Assembly: GCA_003559585.1 (NCBI GenBank) | Contig: PWKX01000143.1 | Location: forward strand, 1-12,216 | Reading direction: 5' to 3' | Origin: Mollicutes bacterium | Lineage (GTDB): Bacteria > Bacillota_I > Bacilli_A > Izemoplasmatales > Izemoplasmataceae | DNA: 12,216 nt | Part shown: positions 1-7,730 of the stretch, in pieces | Layout: every line of letters begins with the position of its first letter | Position numbering within the stretch: the first letter of the stretch is position 1 | Program-made: the position numbers and the translations under genes | Notes under the pieces: model-generated | Seen by the model: only the letters and a program-made list of their open reading frames with translations | Databases searched by the model: none | What the model was told of the DNA's origin: nothing

Positions 1-6
1 ATTCGT

Positions 7-12
7 TATAAT
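7..12 (+). promoter_or_regulatory. -10 box of the gapA promoter
   Basis: A perfect TATAAT lies 38 nt upstream of the gapA start codon, so transcription would begin near position 19 and give a leader of about 32 nt. The -35 element would fall outside the window and cannot be judged. An AGGAGG ribosome binding site at 38-43 follows, 7 nt before the ATG. Confidence 0.6.
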
Positions 13-50
13 GTAATTGATAAAAAATCATTCTATTAGGAGGCATTTTA

Positions 51-1061
51 ATGTCAGTAAAAGTAGCTATTAATGGATTTGGACGCATCGGACGTTTAGC
101 GTTCAGAGCCATGCACGACAACCCAGATTATGAAATTGTAGCCCTTAACGATTTAACGGATTCAGAATCGTTAGCGTATTTACTTAAGTATGATACAGCG
201 CAAGGTCGTTACAAATCAAACAGCATCTCATTCGACGATGAAGGCATCATTGTTGATGGCAAGAACATCAAAGTATTTGCACAAAAAGACCCAGAAAACT
301 TACCTTGGAAAGACCTAGGTGTTGATGTGGTTTTAGAATGTACTGGTTTCTTCACTTCAGAAGAAGGCGCTGGTAAACACATCAAAGCAGGCGCTAAAAA
401 AGTCATGATTTCTGCACCAGCTAAAGGTAACATCAAAACAATTGTTTATGGTGTTAATGAAGGCGATCTTGATGGTAGTGAAACCATCGTTAGTGGTGCG
501 TCTTGTACCACCAACTGTTTAGCCCCAGTGGTTAAAGTTCTTGATGATAAATTTGGCGTTGAACGTGGTTTCATGACCACCGCTCATGCTTATACAAACG
601 ATCAAAACACATTAGATGGTCCTCATCCAAAAGGCATTCATGCTCGTAGAGCACGTGCTGCGGCTGAAAACATTGTGCCAACTTCAACCGGTGCTGCTGT
701 GGCCGTTGGACAAGTGTTACCACACCTTAACGGTAAATTAGATGGATTCGCTTTACGCGTACCAACAGTAACAGGTTCAGTGGTTGACCTTGTGGTTGAA
801 CTTAAAGAAAGTGTTACCAAAGAAAGCATCAACCAAGCCATTAAAGATGCAGCCAATGACACACTTGGTTATACCGAAGACCCAATTGTATCAAGCGATA
901 CAATCGGCATGGAATACGGTTCACTCTTTGATGCACAAATGACAAAAGTCATCGATGTTGATGGCAAACAACTCGTTAAAGTATTATCTTGGTATGACAA
1001 CGAAATGAGCTATGTTGCTCAAATGGTTCGTACCATGAAGCTTTTAGCAGAACAGATTTAA
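51..1061 (+). CDS. gapA: Glyceraldehyde-3-phosphate dehydrogenase, NAD-type (glycolytic)
   Basis: Cytosolic GAPDH, which oxidises glyceraldehyde 3-phosphate to 1,3-bisphosphoglycerate with NAD+ in glycolysis. The 336 residues match the family's usual length. The Rossmann nucleotide motif NGFGRIGR is at residues 8-15. The active-site motif SCTTNCLAP starts at residue 151, making Cys152 the nucleophile. The TTAHAYTNDQ and RRARAAAENIVPTSTGAA segments belong to the catalytic domain, and the C-terminal SWYDNEMSY is typical. An acidic residue (Asp34) after the second beta strand, and a proline in the LDGPH segment, favour NAD over NADP, so this is the GapA rather than the GapB type; that is inferred from family knowledge. 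The ATG has AGGAGG 7 nt upstream. The gene stands alone between its own -10 box and terminator, with no cggR, pgk or tpi beside it. Confidence 0.98.
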   Translation: MSVKVAINGFGRIGRLAFRAMHDNPDYEIVALNDLTDSESLAYLLKYDTAQGRYKSNSISFDDEGIIVDGKNIKVFAQKDPENLPWKDLGVDVVLECTGFFTSEEGAGKHIKAGAKKVMISAPAKGNIKTIVYGVNEGDLDGSETIVSGASCTTNCLAPVVKVLDDKFGVERGFMTTAHAYTNDQNTLDGPHPKGIHARRARAAAENIVPTSTGAAVAVGQVLPHLNGKLDGFALRVPTVTGSVVDLVVELKESVTKESINQAIKDAANDTLGYTEDPIVSSDTIGMEYGSLFDAQMTKVIDVDGKQLVKVLSWYDNEMSYVAQMVRTMKLLAEQI

Positions 1062-1071
1062 TTGAAATAAA

Positions 1072-1096
1072 GGCAGCCGTAAGGTTGCCTTTTTTT
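1072..1096 (+). terminator. Rho-independent terminator after gapA
   Basis: A 7-bp stem, GGCAGCC (1072-1078) with GGTTGCC (1083-1089), contains one G-T wobble, closes a GTAA loop and is followed by seven T residues (1090-1096). It begins 11 nt after the gapA stop and ends the transcript as a monocistronic message. Confidence 0.93.
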
Positions 1097-1147
1097 ATGG
1101 ATATATGTGTGATTCATAGATGTTTGTTCGCTTTTTTATCTTATTTT

Positions 1148-1156
1148 TGCTATAAT
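1148..1156 (+). promoter_or_regulatory. Extended -10 promoter for the M24 peptidase gene
   Basis: TGCTATAAT is a perfect extended -10 element (TG at 1148-1149, TATAAT at 1151-1156). No good -35 hexamer is seen at 16-18 nt upstream; the best is a weak TTCGCT at 1127-1132. Transcription would start near 1163, directly at the GAGGTG ribosome binding site (1164-1169), giving a leader of only about 14 nt. Confidence 0.7.
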
Positions 1157-1176
1157 ATTTTTTGAGGTGAAAAACA

Positions 1177-2436
1177 ATGAGAGAACACGCAATTAAAGCA
1201 AGAGAAAACTTATTTAAGCGATTGGAAGACCAATCAGTGACGGTGTTATATTCAGGTCATGCACCACATAGAAGCGCTGATCAAAATTATGACTACACCC
1301 CACAACGCAACTTTTTCTATGTGACCAACTTATCAGAACCAAACATGATTTTAATGCTTTTAAAAGGTGATCAAGATAAAACGTTGTTATTTATTGAGAA
1401 AAACACCGATTTTAAGATTAAGTGGGAAGGCGCGTCTTTAACAAAAGAAGAAGCAAGTGCTCTATCAGGGATTGACGCTAAATCAATTTTTTACTTAGAC
1501 GATTTTGATAAAGTGTTTAACCAAACGATGAACTATGCCAGAAGCATCATGGGCACCCCGCCTGTAACATTATATTTAGATCTTTACCATGAATCGGTTA
1601 AGAAGAAACCAGTGAGTTTATCTCAGGCAGCCAACATTGTTGAAAACTATCCAGAATTAAACATTAAATCTGTGAATGCTCACATTTCATATTTAAGAAT
1701 GTTTAAAACAGATGAAGAAATTGAAGAAATCAAACAAGCGATTGCTCATACGAAAAAAGGATTAGACAACGTTTTAGCCAACATTAAAACCCGGACGCAT
1801 GAATACCAACTACAAGCGGATTTCCTTCATGCGATTACTTTAGATGGTTCAGAAGGCTATGCGTTTGATACGATTGCGGCGTGTGGTAAAAACGCCACGG
1901 TGCTTCACTATACCGACAACAAAGACACACTCGATCATAACGAAATGATTTTATTCGATTTAGGGGCCCTTCACAATAACTACGCCTCAGACATTTCAAG
2001 AACCTACCCTGTGGGTGGTGCTTACTCAAAACGACAAAAAGAGATTTATCAAGCGGTGCTTGATGTTAATAAAAAGTCGATTGATTTTGTAAAACCGGGC
2101 GTCACTTGGAAAGAACTTAACGACTATGCGAAAGACTTACTTGCTAAAAAGGCCGTTAAATTAGGCTTAATCCAAGAAGAAAAAGATATTATGAATGTGT
2201 ATTATCATAGTATCGGACACTTTATGGGTCTAGACGTGCATGATGTTGGCTTATACAATCAACCATTAGAGGCGGGTATGGTGTTAACCATCGAACCAGG
2301 TCTTTACACGAGTGAAGAAGGTATCGGTGTGCGCATCGAAGACGATATCTTAGTCACCGAAGATGGTTGTGTTAATTTAAGTGAAGCCATCATCAAAGAA
2401 GTTGACGACATTGAAAAAGCCATAAAGGGTTCTTAA
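1177..2436 (+). CDS. pepP: M24-family Xaa-Pro aminopeptidase (aminopeptidase P type)
   Basis: Predicted cytosolic metallopeptidase that removes an N-terminal residue preceding proline, used in peptide recycling. At 419 residues it has two parts. An N-terminal aminopeptidase-P domain (about 1-165) includes the FFYVTNLSEPNMILML segment. A C-terminal pita-bread M24 domain (about 175-415) carries all five expected dinuclear metal ligands: Asp261 (LFDLG), Asp272 (SDISRTYP), His348 (HSIGHFMG), Glu373 (TIEPGLY) and Glu388 (VRIEDD). The N-terminal domain and the HSIGHFMGLDVHD motif fit aminopeptidase P better than methionine aminopeptidase or short Xaa-Pro dipeptidase, though exact substrate preference cannot be read from sequence. 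The ATG has GAGGTG 7 nt upstream. No signal peptide is visible. The gene has its own promoter and terminator, and its stop codon lies in the loop of that terminator. Confidence 0.93.
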   Translation: MREHAIKARENLFKRLEDQSVTVLYSGHAPHRSADQNYDYTPQRNFFYVTNLSEPNMILMLLKGDQDKTLLFIEKNTDFKIKWEGASLTKEEASALSGIDAKSIFYLDDFDKVFNQTMNYARSIMGTPPVTLYLDLYHESVKKKPVSLSQAANIVENYPELNIKSVNAHISYLRMFKTDEEIEEIKQAIAHTKKGLDNVLANIKTRTHEYQLQADFLHAITLDGSEGYAFDTIAACGKNATVLHYTDNKDTLDHNEMILFDLGALHNNYASDISRTYPVGGAYSKRQKEIYQAVLDVNKKSIDFVKPGVTWKELNDYAKDLLAKKAVKLGLIQEEKDIMNVYYHSIGHFMGLDVHDVGLYNQPLEAGMVLTIEPGLYTSEEGIGVRIEDDILVTEDGCVNLSEAIIKEVDDIEKAIKGS

Positions 2437-2455
2437 TTGAACCCTTTTTCTTTTT
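2424..2455 (+). terminator. Terminator overlapping the 3' end of the M24 peptidase gene
   Basis: AAAGGGTTC (2424-2432) pairs perfectly with GAACCCTTT (2439-2447) around the loop TTAATT, followed by a T-rich run TTTTTC then TTTTT to 2455. The upstream arm is coding sequence for the last residues (Lys-Gly-Ser), and the TAA stop at 2434-2436 lies in the loop. Confidence 0.92.
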
Positions 2456-2462
2456 AAAGGTA

Positions 2463-2471
2463 TGCTATAAT
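2463..2471 (+). promoter_or_regulatory. Extended -10 promoter for recD2
   Basis: TGCTATAAT is an extended -10 element identical to the one upstream of the peptidase gene. The region where a -35 would lie is occupied by the downstream arm and T-run of the preceding terminator, and no TTGACA-like hexamer is seen there. Initiation near 2478 would leave a leader of about 11 nt, starting at or inside the ribosome binding site GTGAGGTG (2476-2483). Confidence 0.65.
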
Positions 2472-2488
2472 ATGCGTGAGGTGCTGGC

Positions 2489-4834
2489 ATGATTAAATTT
2501 GAAGGAACCATAAAAAACGTAACCTATTATAACGAAGAAAACGGCTTCGCCATTTTAAGGCTTGAAGGCGTTCTTTTAGCGGGCAGTGATACGCTATTTG
2601 ATGAAACGGAAGCCGCCATCACCGCCAAAGGGTATATCCCCAACCCTGTCAAAGGCGAAACCTATACACTAACGGGCCGGTTTGAGACCCACCCAGAGTA
2701 CGGTGAACAACTCGCAGTGACCTCACACGAAAAACACGAAGACTTTAATGAAGCCGGTTTAATTGAGTACTTATCCAGTGACATGTTCACCGGCATCGGT
2801 GAAGTCAGCGCCACTAGAATCGTTAAAACCTTAGGTAAAACAGCGATTGATCAAATCATTGATGACCCAAAGGTATTAAATAAAGTGCCAAAGCTAAGTA
2901 AACAAGTAAAAACAGGTTTAAGAGACCAGCTAATCGAAAACAAAGCCTCACAACAAACCTTAATCAAACTGTATGATTTTGGCTTGTCAGCAAAACTAGC
3001 CAAACGTATTAAAGACACCTACCAAGAACAAGCGTTAAATGTGATCAAGGATAATCCTTATAAACTCATTGAAGACATTGATGGCATTGGTTTTGAACGG
3101 GCCGATTTAATCGCTAAAAAACTTGGTATAAAAGATAACGATGAACGGCGTATAAAAGCAACCATCATTTATTTTATGCAACATATCACCTATCAAAAAG
3201 GACACACCCATATCGCCAAAGAGATGTTTGTAAATACGTTATTACAAGCACTGAACAAAGACACCATCCTCACCACTGAGGCTGATGTCACTAAGATGAT
3301 CAAGACGTTGAAACATGAAACCATTCTTAAAGAAGAACAAGGCGCTTTATCGTTACATGAAATCGCTGAAATGGAAAGTGATTTAGCAGAGAAGTTATTA
3401 GCCCACACAACATCAACGAAAGCGATCCATCATAAGCAATTACTCGAGGCGATAGCGTCTTTTGAACAAACGCATGATTTCTATTTTGATGACCGTCAGA
3501 AAAAAGCGATCATCCATATGCTTAAACACAAACTGATGATATTAACTGGTGGGCCAGGAACCGGTAAAACGACAGTGATTAAGGGCATCATTCATGTCTT
3601 TAAAGCCATACATAAGGTTAAAGATGATGACATTAAACTCTTAGCGCCTACCGGCCGTGCAGCTAAGCGTATGCAAGAGTCCACAGACTTAGAAGCCAGC
3701 ACCATCCATAAGTTTTTAGGGTATGGTTATGATGGCTTTTTCGCACACGATGAAGATCACAAACAAGCAGGCCGTTTGTTTGTGATTGATGAAGCCTCTA
3801 TGATTGATTTACCCTTAGCTCACCATTTGTTTAGCGCTTTACCTGATGATGCGCATATTTTAGTGGTCGGTGATGATGAACAGTTACCTTCTGTGGGTCC
3901 CGGGCAAGTGTTGAAAGATATGATTGAATCAAATGAGATTAAAACGGTAACACTAAATACCATTCACCGTCAAAAAAACACCTCAACCATCATTCATCTA
4001 GCGGCCTCGATTAGAGAAGGTCGTGTACCAAGTGATCTGTATGAACGGTATCAAGACCGCTTTATCATCACTGAAAAGGCTGAACACTTTATGCCACGAT
4101 TAAAACGGATGATCGATTACCTGATCAACTTAGGGTATCAACTGCATGAAGACATTCAAGTATTGATCCCGATGTATAAAGGCAGCGTTGGCATCCATGC
4201 GGTGAATGCATTTTTACAAGAAACCTACAACGACAACAAACAAAAATCACTCACCTATGGTGATGCAACCTATTATATTAACGATAAAGTCCTTCAACTG
4301 GCTAATCGGGCTGAAGATGGCGTCATGAACGGCGATCAAGGCCGTATTACGGCCATTGATTCTGATGATCGATCTTTAATCGTTGCTTTTGATGGCAAAG
4401 AAGTCACCTATCAAAAACAAGACTTAGATCAAATCACGCTGGCTTACGCAATGAGCATTCACAAATCACAAGGCAGTGAATATAAAGCGGTGATTATGCC
4501 AATTTTTAAACAATACAGCATCATGTTAAAAAAACGATTACTTTACACAGGCATCACCCGTGCTAAAGAAACGTTGATCATGGCTGGGGATATTGCCTAT
4601 ATATCATATGCGGTTAAACACATTGAAGAAGGCCGTCAGACCTTGTTAAAAACAAAACTAGCCGGTACACTTTTAAACCGTGAAGCGCAAATTGATAGCG
4701 CATTAGAATCATTCGATCAAACATCTAAAACCAATGGTCATAAACGCATCAGTGACCCTGCGATTCCTTTTGATACGCTTGGTGAAAACTTAAAAGGATT
4801 AACGCCATATGATTTTATGGATGAGCAAGAATGA
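2489..4834 (+). CDS. recD2: RecD2-family 5'-3' DNA helicase (YrrC type)
   Basis: Superfamily 1B ATP-dependent 5'-3' helicase of the RecD2 class, which acts without RecBC in DNA repair and replication-fork maintenance. The 781 residues are close to the B. subtilis protein (about 800). The N-terminal extension that defines RecD2 is present: an OB-like start (about 1-80) followed by helix-hairpin-helix-like segments including GIGEVSATRI and DIDGIGFERADLIAKKLG. The motor follows, with Walker A GPGTGKT at 355-361 (Lys360), a PTGRAAKRM segment, Walker B VIDEAS at 432-437 (Asp434, Glu435), GDDEQLPSVGPG, a TIHRQ motif, MSIHKSQGSEY at 655-665 and a C-terminal LLYTGITRAKE segment. All helicase motifs look intact. 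It has its own promoter and ends in TGA. It directly precedes the alaS leader, and recD2 also lies upstream of alaS in B. subtilis. No clear terminator follows the stop before the alaS promoter. Confidence 0.96.
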   Translation: MIKFEGTIKNVTYYNEENGFAILRLEGVLLAGSDTLFDETEAAITAKGYIPNPVKGETYTLTGRFETHPEYGEQLAVTSHEKHEDFNEAGLIEYLSSDMFTGIGEVSATRIVKTLGKTAIDQIIDDPKVLNKVPKLSKQVKTGLRDQLIENKASQQTLIKLYDFGLSAKLAKRIKDTYQEQALNVIKDNPYKLIEDIDGIGFERADLIAKKLGIKDNDERRIKATIIYFMQHITYQKGHTHIAKEMFVNTLLQALNKDTILTTEADVTKMIKTLKHETILKEEQGALSLHEIAEMESDLAEKLLAHTTSTKAIHHKQLLEAIASFEQTHDFYFDDRQKKAIIHMLKHKLMILTGGPGTGKTTVIKGIIHVFKAIHKVKDDDIKLLAPTGRAAKRMQESTDLEASTIHKFLGYGYDGFFAHDEDHKQAGRLFVIDEASMIDLPLAHHLFSALPDDAHILVVGDDEQLPSVGPGQVLKDMIESNEIKTVTLNTIHRQKNTSTIIHLAASIREGRVPSDLYERYQDRFIITEKAEHFMPRLKRMIDYLINLGYQLHEDIQVLIPMYKGSVGIHAVNAFLQETYNDNKQKSLTYGDATYYINDKVLQLANRAEDGVMNGDQGRITAIDSDDRSLIVAFDGKEVTYQKQDLDQITLAYAMSIHKSQGSEYKAVIMPIFKQYSIMLKKRLLYTGITRAKETLIMAGDIAYISYAVKHIEEGRQTLLKTKLAGTLLNREAQIDSALESFDQTSKTNGHKRISDPAIPFDTLGENLKGLTPYDFMDEQE

Positions 4835-4848
4835 TGCGGTGCTTTTGC

Positions 4849-4877
4849 TTGCATTTAACACGGCCATTTTGTATAAT
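4849..4877 (+). promoter_or_regulatory. Promoter of the alaS T-box operon
   Basis: TTGCAT (4849-4854) and TATAAT (4872-4877) are separated by exactly 17 nt, close to the vegetative sigma consensus. Transcription would start near 4884, just before the first T-box helix. The -35 lies only 15 nt after the recD2 stop. Confidence 0.82.
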
Positions 4878-4883
4878 GAAGTA

Positions 4884-5084
4884 AATCTATGATAAAGCCG
4901 AGTAGATGATAAAACACGCATACAGAGAGTTTGTGGATGGTGAGAACAAACCGTGTGATCATCGAAGCTACTTTTGAGTGATGGCAAACCCATCCGCTTG
5001 CGAGCGTTACAACATTTGAGTGCATTTGAATAAAGGTGGTACCGCGGCTCAGTCGTCCTTAGTTGTTTTTTAAGGACGTTTTTT
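4884..5084 (+). promoter_or_regulatory. T-box riboswitch leader, alanine-specific (GCU specifier)
   Basis: A tRNA-sensing leader that lets RNA polymerase continue into alaS when tRNA-Ala is uncharged. Stem I has the specifier-loop signature: AGTA (4901-4904) opposite GAA (4964-4966), followed by specifier GCT (4967-4969, alanine) and a purine. Above it GATGAT (4905-4910) pairs with ATCATC (4958-4963), ACACG (4914-4918) with CGTGT (4952-4956), and GTTTGT (4929-4934) with ACAAAC (4946-4951) below the GGATGGTGAGA apical loop. Linker hairpins are GATGG/CCATC (4980-4994) and CGCT/AGCG (4995-5006). The conserved T-box sequence GGTGGTACCGCGG spans 5035-5047. TGGT at 5037-5040 can pair with an ACCA tRNA end, matching the A discriminator of tRNA-Ala. 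The antiterminator is AAGG (5033-5036) with CCTT (5057-5060) and GCG (5044-5046) with CGT (5054-5056). It uses the same bases as the upstream terminator arm. Confidence 0.96.
5054..5084 (+). terminator. Conditional terminator of the alaS T-box
   Basis: CGTCCTTA (5054-5061) pairs perfectly with TAAGGACG (5071-5078), followed by six T residues (5079-5084). Its upstream arm is also the 3' side of the antiterminator, so the two folds exclude each other. It should form when tRNA-Ala is charged. Confidence 0.95.
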
Positions 5085-5092
5085 ATGATTTT

Positions 5093-5097
5093 AGGAG
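5093..5097 (+). promoter_or_regulatory. Ribosome binding site that sets the alaS start
   Basis: AGGAG lies 8 nt before the ATG at 5106. It lies inside the reading frame if the ATG at 5085 were used. The 5085 ATG directly follows the terminator T-run and has no ribosome binding site, so 5106 is the supported start. Confidence 0.85.
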
Positions 5098-5105
5098 ATG
5101 ATGAA

Positions 5106-7730
5106 ATGAAAAAAATGAGTGGACATGAGATTAAAAAGATGTGGCTTCAGTTTTTTGAAAACAAAGGCCATAAAGTAGAAGAAAGCGCATCGTTGGTGCC
5201 AGTTAACGATCCAACATTACTATGGATTAACGCTGGTGTTGCCCCATTAAAAGGTTACTTTGATGGGTCTAAAGTCCCAAGCAATCCAAGATTGGTTAAC
5301 GTTCAAAAATGTATTAGAACCAATGATATTGATAACGTTGGTAAGACCGCTAGACACCACACGTTTTTTGAAATGTTAGGTAATTTTTCAATTGGTGATT
5401 ACTTCCGTGATGAAGCGATTGAATGGGGGTATGAAATCTTGACGAGTCCGGATTATTACGGCTTTGATCCTGATAAATTATACATGACCGTTTACCCTAC
5501 CGATGAAGAGTCCTATCAAAAATGGTTAGCCGTTGGCGTGAAAGAAGACCACATCATTAAAAGTTATGAAAACTACTGGGAAATCGGCACTGGGCCTTGT
5601 GGGCCTTGTACTGAAATTTTCTATGACCGCGGCGATGCTTACGGCAAAGCGGATTTGAATTTGATTAAAGATGATATTGAAAATGATCGTTACATTGAGA
5701 TATGGAACATTGTGTTCTCACAATATAACGCTAAAAAAGGTTTAGACCGAGAATCATACCCTGAACTGCCTAATAAAAACATTGACACAGGCATGGGATT
5801 AGAACGCATGGCTGCGGTGATACAAGGGTGTGAAACCAACTTTGAAACCGATCTTTTCTACCCTGTGATTGAAAAAATCGTCGCGTTATCAGGTGTCCCA
5901 TATGACGGGTCAATGTCTTTTAAAGTGATTGCCGATCATATTCGAACAGTCGTTTTTGCCTTATCAGATGGTGCGACGTTCTCAAACGAAGGTCGTGGCT
6001 ATGTCTTAAGACGTTTATTAAGACGTGCGGTAAAACACGGCAAAAACCTCGGCATTAACAAACCGTTTTTAGGTGACTTAACGAAAACCGTGGTCTCGAT
6101 GATGAAAGAAACCTATCCTTATTTGCTTAAAACCATTGATTTCACACAAACCATCATTGAAAAGGAAGAAGCCAAGTTTTTAGAAACCTTAACACAAGGC
6201 GAAAAAATCTTGAATACCTTATTAGACCAAACAAACACGATGCTTGATGGTAAAGATGCCTTTATGTTATATGATACATATGGATTTCCTGTTGAGCTAA
6301 CAGAAGAATACGCAAGTGCTAAAGGCATTCGTGTTGATAAAGAAGGCTTTAAAGCCCATATGAATGAACAAAAAGAACGCGCAAGAAGTGCCCGCCAACA
6401 AGTCGCAGGCATGCGCGATCAAAACCCAGCTTACCTATCGTTTAAAGCCCAAGATACTTTTGTGGGTTATGAGCGCACGGATGTCGATACCACCATCATC
6501 AAAGTATTTGAAGATGGGGTGGTGGCACAAGAAACCCCTTTCTATGCTGAGAGTGGTGGGCAAGTATCGGATCAAGGTGTCATCATCAAAGATGAAAAAG
6601 TCTATGAGGTTTTAGACGTTCAAAAATTACCAAATGGTCAGTTTTTACATTATTTAGATGCGCATGATTTAAAAACAGGTGACGCTGTCACCATGCGTGT
6701 TGATGTCGCTGAGAGAGAAGCCATTAAAGCCCATCATTCTGTGACCCATTTATTATTTGCGACTTTACGTGAGATGTTTGGTGAGCATGTCATGCAACAA
6801 GGCTCACTTGTCGGAGCGCAATACTTACGGTTTGACTTTAACCATTTAGAATTGCCTGATGAGAAAACACTGTTAGAATTAGAACAAAAAGTGAATGATA
6901 AGATTCAAGAAGCGATTGATGTAACCACGACATATACCACGTTAGATGAAGCTAAAGAAAAAGGCGCCATTGCTGAGTTTGGTGAAAAATACGATGATGA
7001 GGTTCGTATGGTTGATATGGACCATACCTTAGATTTATGTGGTGGTACACACGTCGATAACACCAAAGAGATTGAACGCTTTGCGATTGCACAGGTAGAA
7101 TCGAAAGGCTCAGGTATTTACCGGATTACTGGGTTAGCCAAAGACAAAGTTTATGATATCGAAGCTTACTTAGCTGGTTATCAAAGCAGCATCAATCACT
7201 TATTAAGTAAAAAAGATCAATTGCTAAAAACCGCAGAAAATCTCGGTTTAAACGTTAAGATAGAACTGCCTGAAAAACCGCGCATTAAGGGTTCATATCA
7301 AGATGTTGTTAACACCAGAGATTATTTAAAAACGATTCAATCACGGGTGAAAGCGTTAGAAAAACATGTTAGTCAACAAAAAACAGAAGCATCGCTTATG
7401 GATGTTGATGCTTATTTAGCAATGCAAGATAGCGCCGGCAATATTGTCTTTAAAACCAATGATTTAGACCAACAGGCATTAAAAACATTGATAGACCGCT
7501 TAATGGAAAAAACAAATAAAGGCGTTATTTTTGCAGCCAATGAAACCAAAGGCAAACTGGTTTTTGTGGTTAAATCAAAATCCGATGTTCACGCTGGTAA
7601 TCTTGTGAAAAAAGCAGCACAGATAGCTGGTGGTGGCGGGGGCGGAAGACCTGATTTCGCACAAGCTGGTGGCAAAGATGTCAGTAAAATTGATGATGTG
7701 TTAGACTATGTTAAAGGTGCCTTATCATGA
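5106..7730 (+). CDS. alaS: Alanyl-tRNA synthetase
   Basis: Class II synthetase that charges tRNA-Ala in the cytosol and hydrolyses mischarged Ser- and Gly-tRNA-Ala. It has 874 residues from the chosen ATG, the usual length. The N-terminal catalytic domain has LLWINAGVAPLKGYFDG in the Bacillus-like form, motif 2 RHHTFFEMLGNFS at about 83-95 and motif 3 GMGLER at 229-234. The helical tRNA-recognition segment NEGRGYVLRRLLRRAVKHG follows. The editing domain carries HSVTH (His544, His548) and CGGTH (Cys645, His649), the expected zinc and editing residues. A coiled linker leads to a C-terminal DHHA1-type domain ending in the glycine-rich GGGGGRPDFAQAGG segment. Nothing is truncated. Expression is controlled by the T-box leader immediately upstream. 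Its TGA stop overlaps the ATG of ruvX by 4 nt (ATGA), implying translational coupling. Confidence 0.98.
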   Translation: MKKMSGHEIKKMWLQFFENKGHKVEESASLVPVNDPTLLWINAGVAPLKGYFDGSKVPSNPRLVNVQKCIRTNDIDNVGKTARHHTFFEMLGNFSIGDYFRDEAIEWGYEILTSPDYYGFDPDKLYMTVYPTDEESYQKWLAVGVKEDHIIKSYENYWEIGTGPCGPCTEIFYDRGDAYGKADLNLIKDDIENDRYIEIWNIVFSQYNAKKGLDRESYPELPNKNIDTGMGLERMAAVIQGCETNFETDLFYPVIEKIVALSGVPYDGSMSFKVIADHIRTVVFALSDGATFSNEGRGYVLRRLLRRAVKHGKNLGINKPFLGDLTKTVVSMMKETYPYLLKTIDFTQTIIEKEEAKFLETLTQGEKILNTLLDQTNTMLDGKDAFMLYDTYGFPVELTEEYASAKGIRVDKEGFKAHMNEQKERARSARQQVAGMRDQNPAYLSFKAQDTFVGYERTDVDTTIIKVFEDGVVAQETPFYAESGGQVSDQGVIIKDEKVYEVLDVQKLPNGQFLHYLDAHDLKTGDAVTMRVDVAEREAIKAHHSVTHLLFATLREMFGEHVMQQGSLVGAQYLRFDFNHLELPDEKTLLELEQKVNDKIQEAIDVTTTYTTLDEAKEKGAIAEFGEKYDDEVRMVDMDHTLDLCGGTHVDNTKEIERFAIAQVESKGSGIYRITGLAKDKVYDIEAYLAGYQSSINHLLSKKDQLLKTAENLGLNVKIELPEKPRIKGSYQDVVNTRDYLKTIQSRVKALEKHVSQQKTEASLMDVDAYLAMQDSAGNIVFKTNDLDQQALKTLIDRLMEKTNKGVIFAANETKGKLVFVVKSKSDVHAGNLVKKAAQIAGGGGGGRPDFAQAGGKDVSKIDDVLDYVKGALS

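Noticed and set aside
4832..4834. UGA read as tryptophan (Mycoplasma code)
   Set aside because: Four genes end naturally at TGA at the expected family length, two of them in stop/start overlaps, and tryptophan is encoded by TGG.
4825..4852. GCAAG/CTTGC inverted repeat after recD2 as a terminator
   Set aside because: It has a 5-bp stem with an 18-nt loop and no T-run; it overlaps the alaS -35 region and is probably chance.
4799..4993. 64-codon minus-strand reading frame across the recD2 end and alaS leader
   Set aside because: It is antisense to a fully explained T-box, has no recognisable protein pattern and no ribosome binding site.
5085..5105. Upstream ATG at 5085 as the alaS start (881-residue form)
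   Set aside because: It directly follows the T-box terminator T-run and has no ribosome binding site; AGGAG at 5093-5097 points to the ATG at 5106, and the extra seven residues do not resemble the AlaRS N terminus.
6364..6615. 83-codon plus-strand frame inside alaS
   Set aside because: It lies wholly in another frame of the alaS editing/linker region and has no family-like features.
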